NCBI GenBank assembly: GCA_029781465.1
Contig: JAKOWQ010000180.1
Span: forward strand, 1-7,627
Source of the DNA: Pseudomonadota bacterium
GTDB taxonomy: Bacteria > Pseudomonadota > Alphaproteobacteria > Sphingomonadales > Sphingomonadaceae
Direction: 5' to 3'
Length of the DNA: 7,627 nucleotides
The position numbers and the translations under genes were made by a program. The notes below the pieces were generated by a model, which saw only the letters and a list, made by a program, of their open reading frames with translations, was not told where the DNA came from and ran no database searches. Position 1 is the stretch's first letter, and each line of letters begins with the position of its first letter. This document shows positions 1-6,256 of this stretch, piece after piece.

Positions 1-1
1 T

Positions 2-787
2 CCCCGCGTCAAGGCCCTGCGCGATACGATGCGCGCCGAGGGGATTGCCGATAGCGTGCCGATCGTGATGGCGGGCGGGGTGTGGTACCTGCGCGACTGG
101 GAACACTGGATCGACAATCCCGAACTGGGCCAGATTGTGTTCCAGTATGGCACCCGTCCGCTGCTGACCCAGGAAAGCCCGATTCCGCAGGCCTGGAAGG
201 ATCACCTGCGCACGCTCGAAGAAGGCGACGTGCTGCTACACCGTTTTTCGCCGACGGGCTTCTACAGCTCGGCGGTGCGCAACCCGTTCCTGCGCAATCT
301 TGAAGAGCGATCGGCGCGCCAGATTCCCTATTCCAAGGTCGAAGCCGGAGAACATACCGCACGGCTCGACGTGGGGGTGGGCAACAAGAATTTCTGGGTG
401 GCCCCGGCCGATCTGGAGCGCGCCCGCGTCTGGGTGGGGCAGGGCTATCGCGAGGGGCTGCGCACGCCCGACGACACCATCGTCTTCGTCAGCGAGGAAG
501 AACGCGGGGTGATCCAGAAGGATCAGAAGGACTGCATGGGCTGCCTCTCGCATTGCGGCTTTTCATCGTGGAAGGACCACGATGACTTTACCACCGGCTA
601 CCTTGCCGACCCGCGCAGCTTCTGCATCCAGAAGACGCTCAAGGCGATCGTTCACGGTGAGGATATCGACCGGAACCTGATGTTTGCCGGCCACGCCGCG
701 TTCAACTTCAAGACCGACCCGTTCTATTCCAACGGTTTCACGCCAACGGTAAAGCAGCTGGTCGACCGGATCCTGACCGGGGATTGA
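2..787 (+). CDS. Nitronate monooxygenase / 2-nitropropane dioxygenase-like flavin oxidoreductase, C-terminal part (5' truncated by window edge)
   Basis: The reading frame is open to the left edge, so the true start lies outside; the first Met in frame is at 29 and residues here count from it. The protein resembles the C-terminal half of the FMN-dependent NPD/nitronate monooxygenase TIM-barrel family, which oxidises nitronates or acts as an NAD(P)H-dependent flavin oxidoreductase, in the cytoplasm. Visible support is the phosphate-binding loop VPIVMAGGVW (residues 10-19) and the next strand QYGTRPLLTQES (39-50), matching the usual AAGGI...MGTRF-ATEES pattern. The tail is long for the family and holds four cysteines, 169, 172, 176 and 199 (C-x2-C-x3-C-x22-C), not a feature of classical nitronate monooxygenases. 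A same-strand hydrolase gene follows after 7 bp, suggesting an operon. Family assignment is firm; the substrate is unknown because the N-terminal half is missing. Confidence 0.88.
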   Translation, partial: PRVKALRDTMRAEGIADSVPIVMAGGVWYLRDWEHWIDNPELGQIVFQYGTRPLLTQESPIPQAWKDHLRTLEEGDVLLHRFSPTGFYSSAVRNPFLRNLEERSARQIPYSKVEAGEHTARLDVGVGNKNFWVAPADLERARVWVGQGYREGLRTPDDTIVFVSEEERGVIQKDQKDCMGCLSHCGFSSWKDHDDFTTGYLADPRSFCIQKTLKAIVHGEDIDRNLMFAGHAAFNFKTDPFYSNGFTPTVKQLVDRILTGD

Positions 788-794
788 TCCTTCG

Positions 795-1487
795 ATGTCG
801 CGGGCGGCGGGTGCCCCATCGCTGCTCAAGTGGGCTGCGGAGCTACTGGAGATTCCCGGGCTTCTCGCAAGCCCGTTGCTGCCACCGGTTCCGCTTGAGC
901 CGGGAGATGGTCGGCCGGTCATGGTCCTTCCCGGCTACCTTACCGGTGACATCTCGTCGTTCCGTCTGCGCCGCTCGCTGAGAGCTGCCGGGTATGCTGC
1001 CCACGGCTGGGGGTTGGGCCAAAACCGTGGCGCAAAGCATGATCTGCTCGAGCGAATTGGCGCTCGGATCGAGACGCTCGCTGCTGAAACCGGTCAGGCT
1101 GTCGCGCTGGTGGGATGGAGCCTGGGCGGTGTCTTTGCCCGCGAGGCCGCCAAGCGGCATCCGCATGCGGTTTCGCTGGTTGTCACGCTCGGGAGCCCGT
1201 TTTCGGGCGATCCGCGCGCCAACAATGCCTGGCGCCTCTACGAATGGTTGAACGACCACCGGGTCGACAATCCACCCTTTGCGGTCGAGCTGGCAATCAA
1301 ACCACCGGTGCCGACCGTCGCCGTGTGGTCGCCAATCGATGGAATAGTCGCCCCGGCGGCGGCCAAGGGGCTGCCCGGCGAGAGCGACCGGCAGGTCGAG
1401 CTGCACTGCCGCCATCTTGCCATGGCCCGGGCGCGGCGCGGGATCGAGTTGGTGGGGCGGTTGCTGGCCGACCCCGGTCTCACCTGA
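795..1487 (+). CDS. Alpha/beta hydrolase, lipase/esterase-like
   Basis: This 230-residue protein has an alpha/beta-hydrolase layout. PVMVLPGYLTGD (residues 41-52) fits the first core strand and oxyanion-hole turn. GWSLGG (107-112) is the nucleophile elbow with Ser109. SPIDGIV (179-185) offers Asp182 as the acid, and HCRHLAM (204-210) offers His207, or less likely His204, as the catalytic histidine. The order and spacing suit a small triacylglycerol lipase or esterase acting on an unknown ester. There is no clear signal peptide, only a moderately hydrophobic N-terminus (residues 10-32), so it is probably cytoplasmic. The ATG is 7 bp after the preceding stop and has no strong Shine-Dalgarno sequence (GGGGA lies about 11 nt upstream), which fits translational coupling to the oxidoreductase. 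Its 3' end converges on amt with a 6-bp gap. The fold call is secure; the substrate is not. Confidence 0.82.
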   Translation: MSRAAGAPSLLKWAAELLEIPGLLASPLLPPVPLEPGDGRPVMVLPGYLTGDISSFRLRRSLRAAGYAAHGWGLGQNRGAKHDLLERIGARIETLAAETGQAVALVGWSLGGVFAREAAKRHPHAVSLVVTLGSPFSGDPRANNAWRLYEWLNDHRVDNPPFAVELAIKPPVPTVAVWSPIDGIVAPAAAKGLPGESDRQVELHCRHLAMARARRGIELVGRLLADPGLT

Positions 1488-1493
1488 AGTCGC

Positions 1494-2798
1494 TCAATCC
1501 ATTTCCCAAGCGCGTTCGCCGTGGCTGGCAAGATCCAGCCCTTCGCGTTCGTCATCCTCGGACACGCGCATCGGAAAGGCCAGGCTAACCACTACCGCGA
1601 TCACCGCGCTGGCAACTGCGGACCAGATCGCAACCGCGCCAACCCCGACAAATTGGGCGGCGAGCTGGCTGACCATGGTCTTGCCCTCGTCGAAGCCGAC
1701 GCCACCGAATGCGGGGCTGATCAATACGCCAAGCAAGACCGATCCGGTCATCCCGCCCACACCGTGAACCGCGAAAACGTCAAGCGAATCGTCGATCTTT
1801 AGCTTCTGCTTGACAATCTGGATCATCGGGAAACAGACCAGCGCAGCGACCAGGCCAAGCAGGATCGCGCCGCCGGGGGAAACGTAACCCGCAGCGGGCG
1901 TGACCGTCGCCAGTCCGGCGATTGCGCCAGTGGCGAAGCCTACGCCGGTGGGCTTGCCGACCTTGATCCGCTCGATCAGGATCCACACCAGCGCGGCTAC
2001 GCACGCCGCGACATGGGTGTTGATGATCGCCATCGCCGCATCGTCGTTGGCGGCGAGCGCAGAACCGCCGTTGAAGCCGAACCACCCCATCCACAGCATT
2101 GCCGCTCCGACCATCGTCAGCGACGTGCTGTGCGGCAGCATCAGGGTGCGGGGAAAGCCCTGCCGCTTGCCCAGCAGCAGCGCGGCGACCAGCGCCGAAA
2201 CGCCAGCTGTGGTGTGGACCACGATCCCGCCGGCAAAGTCCTTGGTGCCCATCGCCGCCGAAAGCCAGCCGCCGCCCCACAGCCAGTGCGCGACCGGAGC
2301 ATAGACTGCCAGCCCCCACAGCGCGCTGAACCCGACCACCCAGCCGAACCGGGCACGATCGACCCAGGCACCGACCATCAGCGCCGGAGTGATCGCGGCG
2401 AAAATCATCTGGAACAGGGCAAAGGCGCTTTCGGGGATCGCCGTCCCTTCGCGGACATTGCCCAGATCGAGCAGCATCCACGCGTTGCCCGAACCCAGCC
2501 AGCCGTTGGTGACGTGTCCAAAAGCTACCGAATAGCCGCATACGATCCACAACAGCGAAGCGATCGCCGCGATTGCACCGATCTGGACCATCACCGAAAG
2601 GAAGTTCTTGGTCCTCACCAGCCCGCCATAGAACAGTGTCAGCCCGGGCATGGTCATCGCCAGCACCAGCGCTGCCGAAGTCAGGATCCAGGCCGTGTCG
2701 CCGCTGTCGGCAACATCGTCGAGCGCGTCCTGCGCCAGCGCGGCGACAGGCGTCAGGGCAGCGATGGTGGCAAGGCCCAGGGCCCCGATCTTGCGCAT
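1494..2798 (-). CDS. amt: Ammonium transporter (Amt/MEP/Rh family)
   Basis: This 434-residue inner-membrane channel moves ammonium into the cell. An N-terminal signal peptide (residues 1-22, cleavage after ALA, mature QDAL) precedes about eleven membrane helices, as in E. coli AmtB. The family signature DFAGGIVVHTTAG is at 187-199. The twin pore histidines are His195 and His345, equivalent to AmtB His168 and His318. Asp187 (AmtB D160), the gate phenylalanines Phe133 and Phe242 (F107, F215), Trp174 (W148) and Ser246 (S219) are also present. The cytoplasmic tail keeps EREGLD...SHGERAW, the segment that in AmtB binds the PII protein GlnK. The start is supported by GGGAGAAG at 2806-2813, 7 nt upstream. 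No glnK lies on either side: the upstream same-strand gene is a hydroxyacid dehydrogenase 113 bp away. Function is secure; nitrogen control is expected from the family but no clear sigma-54 site was found. Confidence 0.97.
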   Translation of the reverse strand: MRKIGALGLATIAALTPVAALAQDALDDVADSGDTAWILTSAALVLAMTMPGLTLFYGGLVRTKNFLSVMVQIGAIAAIASLLWIVCGYSVAFGHVTNGWLGSGNAWMLLDLGNVREGTAIPESAFALFQMIFAAITPALMVGAWVDRARFGWVVGFSALWGLAVYAPVAHWLWGGGWLSAAMGTKDFAGGIVVHTTAGVSALVAALLLGKRQGFPRTLMLPHSTSLTMVGAAMLWMGWFGFNGGSALAANDDAAMAIINTHVAACVAALVWILIERIKVGKPTGVGFATGAIAGLATVTPAAGYVSPGGAILLGLVAALVCFPMIQIVKQKLKIDDSLDVFAVHGVGGMTGSVLLGVLISPAFGGVGFDEGKTMVSQLAAQFVGVGAVAIWSAVASAVIAVVVSLAFPMRVSEDDEREGLDLASHGERAWEMD

Positions 2799-2911
2799 GA
2801 GCAGTCTTCTCCCAGCGCCGCAACCGCGGCGATTCCTTCCGCCGGTCGCTTAGAGCAACAAATGCGGCGCGGGCAAGCCGCAGTCTGAACGGATGTTGCG
2901 CAGCGGGACGA
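2799..2911 (-). promoter_or_regulatory. amt upstream region with a weak candidate promoter
   Basis: This 113-bp gap separates the dehydrogenase stop from the amt start on the minus strand. Read on that strand it contains TTGCCC (about 2871-2876), a 16-bp spacer, and TCTAAG (about 2849-2854), matching four of six bases each of the -35 and -10 consensus, about 50 nt before the ATG. The candidate -35 lies in the hairpin loop at 2863-2882, so promoter and terminator may overlap. I looked for a sigma-54 GG-N10-GC element, which would suit an ammonium transporter, and found no convincing one. This is a pattern-based inference only. Confidence 0.22.
2863..2882 (-). terminator. Weak hairpin after the hydroxyacid dehydrogenase gene
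   Basis: TGCGGC (2863-2868) and GCCGCA (2877-2882) form a 6-bp GC-rich stem around an 8-nt loop. Read on the minus strand the stem is followed by TTTGTTGC, a short T-rich stretch. Its position about 30 bp after the dehydrogenase stop would suit a weak Rho-independent terminator or attenuator separating that gene from amt. The stem is short and the T run broken, so it may be chance in GC-rich DNA. Confidence 0.28.
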
Positions 2912-3931
2912 TTATGCCCAGCCTTCAAGCACCTGATCGGGCGGACGGTGGCCATCGACCCAGAAGCGGATATTGGCGATCACCTTCTCGCCGGCGTGTT
3001 CGCGTCCCTCTTCAGTGGCGCTGCCCATGTGGGGCAGGGTAATGACGTTGGGAAGCGCGATCAGGCGCGGATCGACTTGCGGTTCGCGGGCATAGACATC
3101 GAGTCCCGCGCCGCCGATGTGGCCCGATTGCAAGGCCGCGATCAGGGCTTCTTCGTCGATCAGGTCACCGCGCGCGGTGTTGATGACGAAAGCGCCACGC
3201 TTCATCGAGGCGATGCGCGATGCGCTGAGGACGTGGTGGGTTTCGGCGCCGGCCGGACAATGCAGGGTCAACACGTCGGCCTCTGCGATCAAGCGATCCA
3301 GATCGGGTTCGTAACGCGCACCCAGCATCGATTCGAGGCTGGCGGGAAGCGGACGGCGGTTATGGTAGGCGACGTCCATGCCGAAGGCCCGTGCCCGGTG
3401 CGCCACGGCCTGCCCGATCCGGCCCATACCCAGAATGGCGAGCCGCTTGCCCCCGATCGAGCGGCCAAGCAGGGTCGATGGCGCCCACCCGGTCCACTTG
3501 CCGTCGCGCACCAGGCGGCTGCCTTCGCCAAGGCGGCGCGGGACCGAGAGGACCAGCATCATCGTGAGGTCGGCGGTGTCGTCGGTGAATACCCCTGGAG
3601 TGTTGGTGACGATGATCTTGCGTGCCCGTGCGGCGCCCAGATCGATATGTTCGATCCCCGCGCCGAAATTGGCGATCAGGCCCAGCCGGTCCCCGGCGGC
3701 CTCGATCATTCCCGCGTCGATCCGATCGGTCACTGTCGGCACCAGGACATCGCTGGCGCGCATTGCCGCGATCATCTCGTCCCGGCTCAGGGGCCGATCC
3801 TCGAGATTGAGCACAACATCGAACAGTTCGCGCATCCGCGCTTCGACCGATGGCAGCAGATGACGCGTGACATGAACGCGCGGCTTGCCGTCGATGCGGT
3901 GCCTGTTGGGAGTATCGGTGACCACTGTCAT
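2912..3931 (-). CDS. D-2-hydroxyacid dehydrogenase (glyoxylate/hydroxypyruvate reductase-like)
   Basis: This 339-residue cytoplasmic enzyme belongs to the D-isomer-specific 2-hydroxyacid dehydrogenase family, which reduces 2-keto acids such as glyoxylate or hydroxypyruvate with NAD(P)H. The dinucleotide site LGMGRIGQ is at 167-174 (G168-x-G170-xx-G173). The catalytic triad is visible as Arg254 (NTARGDLID), Glu283 (AREP) and His301 (LPHMGSAT). NFGAGIEHID (88-97) and NTPGVFTDDTAD (110-121) are typical substrate-domain and hinge motifs. After the second nucleotide-domain strand the sequence is YHNRR (189-193), with no acidic residue where NAD-specific enzymes have Asp, which suggests NADPH preference. 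It is full length and lacks an ACT domain, so it is not a long-form SerA. No Shine-Dalgarno sequence is seen before the ATG; a 10-bp palindrome abuts it. Family call is secure; the physiological substrate is not shown. Confidence 0.92.
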   Translation of the reverse strand: MTVVTDTPNRHRIDGKPRVHVTRHLLPSVEARMRELFDVVLNLEDRPLSRDEMIAAMRASDVLVPTVTDRIDAGMIEAAGDRLGLIANFGAGIEHIDLGAARARKIIVTNTPGVFTDDTADLTMMLVLSVPRRLGEGSRLVRDGKWTGWAPSTLLGRSIGGKRLAILGMGRIGQAVAHRARAFGMDVAYHNRRPLPASLESMLGARYEPDLDRLIAEADVLTLHCPAGAETHHVLSASRIASMKRGAFVINTARGDLIDEEALIAALQSGHIGGAGLDVYAREPQVDPRLIALPNVITLPHMGSATEEGREHAGEKVIANIRFWVDGHRPPDQVLEGWA

Positions 3932-3989
3932 GACAATTGTCTGCGCTAGGCCGTTGCGGGCGCCATGGTCAAGCGGCTATCAGTTGGCG

Positions 3990-4460
3990 ATGCGCATCAA
4001 ACGACCTGCATTTGCCTCGGCCGTGGCACTGACACTCGCGACTCCGCTCCTCGCTCAGGACGTTCAAACCCCGTACTGGGCTTCGATCCGTCCCGATGAA
4101 CTCAACATGCGCGTCGGCCCAGGTGAGGAATACCGCATCGCCTGGGTTTATCGCCGCGCGCATTTGCCGCTCAAGGTGCTGCGCCTCAAGGAAGGCTGGC
4201 GTCTGGTGCAGGATCCCGATGGTGCGCAGGGCTGGGTTCTGGCCCGGTTTCTGACCCGTGAGCGTACCGGCTATGTCCGTGGACAGGAGCCCGCGGCCAT
4301 GCGCGAGGAGGGCAGTGGATCGGCCCGCCTGCTCTGGCGTGCGGCTCCGGGCGTGATCGGATTGCTTGGCGATTGCAGCAATGGCTGGTGCGCATTCGAG
4401 GTCGGTGGGCGCAAAGGCTGGATCGAACAGAACCGGCTTTGGGGCGCGGGTGAACCGTGA
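3990..4460 (+). CDS. Secreted SH3-domain protein (bacterial SH3 / COG3807-like)
   Basis: This 156-residue exported protein begins with a signal peptide: MRIKRP, a hydrophobic stretch, and cleavage after LLA at about residue 22. Residues 32-93 form a bacterial SH3-like domain with the hallmark LNMRVGPG (38-45), KEGWRLVQ (67-74) and GWVLARFL (81-88). A second, more degenerate SH3-like unit follows: LLWRAAPGV (114-122), then DCSNGWCAFEV (128-138) and GRKGWIEQNRLWG (140-152). Such domains usually bind cell-wall peptides in the periplasm; the ligand here is unknown. Cys129 and Cys134 could form a disulfide. The frame stays open back to an ATG at 3885, but I chose 3990 because only this start yields a proper signal peptide and avoids overlapping the divergent dehydrogenase. 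The Shine-Dalgarno sequence is weak. A strong hairpin follows the stop. Confidence 0.86.
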   Translation: MRIKRPAFASAVALTLATPLLAQDVQTPYWASIRPDELNMRVGPGEEYRIAWVYRRAHLPLKVLRLKEGWRLVQDPDGAQGWVLARFLTRERTGYVRGQEPAAMREEGSGSARLLWRAAPGVIGLLGDCSNGWCAFEVGGRKGWIEQNRLWGAGEP

Positions 4461-4468
4461 ACGCCTGT

Positions 4469-4501
4469 CCGGAGCCGGGATCCGATAAATCCCGGCTCCG
4501 G
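4469..4501. terminator. Bidirectional hairpin between convergent genes
   Basis: A perfect 13-bp inverted repeat, CCGGAGCCGGGAT (4469-4481) and ATCCCGGCTCCGG (4489-4501), surrounds a 7-nt loop, CCGATAA. It starts 8 bp after the SH3-protein stop and ends 7 bp before the lipoprotein stop, filling the gap between two convergent genes, so it probably terminates both transcripts. Neither side has a real T tract, so it may act as a Rho-assisted terminator or as a 3'-end-protecting structure. Confidence 0.72.
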
Positions 4502-4508
4502 CCTGGGT

Positions 4509-4895
4509 TCACTTGGCGCGCGGCTTGACCTGAACCGCGTTGCCCTTGGAATCGGTTGCCGTGAAGCTTCCATCGGCAGCTCTCGCGCTTTCGGTGAAGC
4601 ATTCTTCGGCGGCACCTTCGGGCATGAAGCAAGTCTTGCCATCCTTGACTGCCCAGGTGCCCTTGGCCTTTACCTTGCCCGCACTATCCTGGTCCGAATA
4701 GGTGCCATCGGCATTGAGCGTTGAGCTTCCCGTGGTTCCATCGGGATTGGTGACGTCATAGGTTCCCGCGTCGGGGCTTTGAACAGCCACCGGGGCGGCG
4801 GCTTCGGTGGGGGCGCTTTCTTCTGCAGCCGGAGCCTCGGCCTTCTGGCAGGCGCCAAGCGATAACGCAGCAGCAGCGATAAGGATTCCACGCAT
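4509..4895 (-). CDS. Small hypothetical lipoprotein
   Basis: This 128-residue protein has a lipoprotein signal: a short hydrophobic stretch after MRG and the lipobox LGAC, with lipidation at Cys16. Gln at +2 suggests the outer membrane, going by the E. coli rule. Residues 18-40 are an Ala/Pro/Glu-rich flexible linker. The rest (about 42-126) alternates hydrophilic strands with DGT or DGK turns (NPDGT, NADGT, VKDGK, AADGS), suggesting a small beta-sheet or barrel-like domain. Cys89 and Cys99 could form a disulfide. I do not recognise a named family. The start is supported by GGGAGAG (4901-4907), 5 nt upstream. It lies 74 bp downstream of the thiolase on the same strand and could share its transcript, but the gap is large enough for its own promoter. 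Gene reality is likely; function unknown. Confidence 0.78.
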   Translation of the reverse strand: MRGILIAAAALSLGACQKAEAPAAEESAPTEAAAPVAVQSPDAGTYDVTNPDGTTGSSTLNADGTYSDQDSAGKVKAKGTWAVKDGKTCFMPEGAAEECFTESARAADGSFTATDSKGNAVQVKPRAK

Positions 4896-4969
4896 CGTAT
4901 CTCTCCCTTCCGTTTGCGACCGGACGGGAGTGCTATCACAGCTGCGGAAGGATGCCTAATTCCGTAGCG

Positions 4970-6166
4970 TCAGACCAGCTCAACCGCGATCGCCGTCGCC
5001 TCGCCGCCGCCGATGCAGAGCGAGGCGATGCCTTTGGTCTTGCCGTGACGCTTGAGCGCAGCGATCAGGGTAGTGATGATCCGCGCGCCCGAGGCACCGA
5101 TGGGATGGCCGAGCGCTGTCGCGCCGCCGTGGACGTTGATCTTCTCATGCGGAATGCCAAGATCGTGCATCGCGAACATCGCGACGCAGGCGAATGCTTC
5201 GTTGACTTCGAACAGATCGACATCGCCGATCGACCACCCGGCACGTTCCAGCACCTTTCCGATTGCGCCGACCGGTGCGGTGGTGAAGTCCTTGGGTGCC
5301 TGGGCGTGGGCCGCCATGGCAACAATCCGGGCTGCCGGCGCCAAACCCTTTTCAGCGGCAACGCTTTGCCGGGTGAGGACCAGCGCGGCGGCGCCGTCCG
5401 AGATCGAGCTTGAGGTTGCCGCAGTGATGGTCCCGTCCTTGGCGAAGGCGGGCTTGAGCGCCGGGATCTTGTCGGGACGGCCCTTGCCGGGCTGCTCGTC
5501 AGTATCAACCACGGTTTCACCGGCGCGGCTGACAACCGTGACCGGAGCGATTTCGGCGGCAAAAGCGCCGTCGGCGATCGCGGCCTGGGCACGGCGCAGC
5601 GATTCGATCGCATAGCCATCCTGCGCCTCGCGGGTCAGCTGGTACTCGTTGGCCGTGTCCTGCGCGAAAGTACCCATGGCCCGTCCCGGTTCGTAGGCAT
5701 CTTCAAGACCATCGAGAAACATGTGGTCATAGGCGGTGTCGTGGCCGATCCGGGCGCCCGAGCGGTGCTTCTTGAGGATGTAGGGGGCGTTGGTCATGCT
5801 CTCCATGCCGCCAGCCACAACCAGATCGATCGAGCCCGAGGCAAGCGCTTCGGCGCCCATGATCACGGTCTGCATGCCCGAGCCGCAGACCTTGTTGACG
5901 GTCGTCGCCTGAACCGACTGGGGGAGTCCGGCCTTGATCGTCGCTTGGCGGGCAGGAGCCTGGCCAAGTCCGGCCGGAAGCACGCAACCCATATAGACCC
6001 GCTCAACCTGCGCGCCATCGACTCCGGCGCGCTCAACCGCGGCCTTGATCGCGCTGGCGCCGAGGTCGGTCGCCGCAACATCGGACAGCGCGCCCTGCAT
6101 CGCCCCCATCGGGGTGCGGGCATAGGAAAGGATCACGATCGGGTCGGCTGCGGAAAACTGGGCCAT
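4970..6166 (-). CDS. Acetyl-CoA C-acetyltransferase (thiolase)
   Basis: This 398-residue thiolase condenses two acetyl-CoA to acetoacetyl-CoA or does the reverse cleavage, in the cytoplasm. The acyl-accepting Cys94 sits in NKVCGSGMQ (91-99). The second half has NEAFA (322-326), GHPIGASGAR (353-362) with His354, and CIGGGEATA (384-392) with the base Cys384. ARTPMGAMQGAL (16-27) is the normal family N-terminus. Length matches AtoB/PhaA-type biosynthetic thiolases. The frame extends to an ATG at 6229, but I chose 6166 because GAGGGA (6174-6179) lies 7 nt upstream and the extra 21 residues look unlike thiolase sequence. No 3-hydroxyacyl-CoA dehydrogenase or polyhydroxybutyrate gene is adjacent, so a role in storage polymer, ketone-body or fatty-acid metabolism cannot be picked. 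A longer-chain 3-ketoacyl-CoA thiolase is possible but less likely given the length. Confidence 0.95.
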   Translation of the reverse strand: MAQFSAADPIVILSYARTPMGAMQGALSDVAATDLGASAIKAAVERAGVDGAQVERVYMGCVLPAGLGQAPARQATIKAGLPQSVQATTVNKVCGSGMQTVIMGAEALASGSIDLVVAGGMESMTNAPYILKKHRSGARIGHDTAYDHMFLDGLEDAYEPGRAMGTFAQDTANEYQLTREAQDGYAIESLRRAQAAIADGAFAAEIAPVTVVSRAGETVVDTDEQPGKGRPDKIPALKPAFAKDGTITAATSSSISDGAAALVLTRQSVAAEKGLAPAARIVAMAAHAQAPKDFTTAPVGAIGKVLERAGWSIGDVDLFEVNEAFACVAMFAMHDLGIPHEKINVHGGATALGHPIGASGARIITTLIAALKRHGKTKGIASLCIGGGEATAIAVELV

Positions 6167-6207
6167 TGCTGCATCCCTCATGGGTTGGGTTTTCGCCCCA
6201 CCCATAA

Positions 6208-6222
6208 TGTTGCGTTGCAACA
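6208..6222. promoter_or_regulatory. Inverted repeat upstream of the thiolase, candidate operator
   Basis: TGTTGC (6208-6213) and GCAACA (6217-6222) form a perfect 6-bp inverted repeat with a 3-nt spacer, 41 nt upstream of the thiolase start and inside the 90-bp gap after the YbjN gene. On the minus strand CATTAT, a possible -10 box, directly adjoins and overlaps the repeat (6203-6208). A dimeric repressor site overlapping a promoter would look like this, but I cannot name the regulator and a chance repeat is possible. Confidence 0.33.
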
Positions 6223-6256
6223 ATGGCAACCAGCCTGTCAGCCGCGAAAACGGGCC

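Noticed and set aside
2013..2888. Plus-strand open frame of 291 codons antisense to amt
   Set aside because: Low-complexity Gln/Arg/His-rich translation typical of the antisense frame of GC-rich genes; no motif and no ribosome binding site.
2799..2911. Sigma-54 promoter in front of amt
   Set aside because: No GG-N10-GC pair with adequate flanks could be found on the minus strand.
1780..2955. Long minus-strand open frame (391 codons) overlapping amt in another frame
   Set aside because: It is a frame-shifted reading of amt and its upstream gap. Its translation is rich in Arg, Ala, Gly and Asp with no domain, while the amt frame has unmistakable motifs.
2948..3949. Plus-strand open frame of 333 codons antisense to the hydroxyacid dehydrogenase
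   Set aside because: It mirrors the dehydrogenase gene almost exactly; the sense frame has a complete catalytic triad and Rossmann motif.
3885..3989. Longer N-terminus for the SH3 protein starting at 3885
   Set aside because: It would overlap the divergent dehydrogenase by 47 bp and bury the signal peptide 35 residues inside the protein.
4896..4969. Separate promoter for the lipoprotein gene
   Set aside because: No convincing -35/-10 pair was seen; the gap only shows the ribosome binding site, so the promoter is left open.
6167..6229. 21-residue N-terminal extension of the thiolase starting at 6229
   Set aside because: The extension is not thiolase-like and covers the inverted repeat; a good ribosome binding site (6174-6179) serves the start at 6166.
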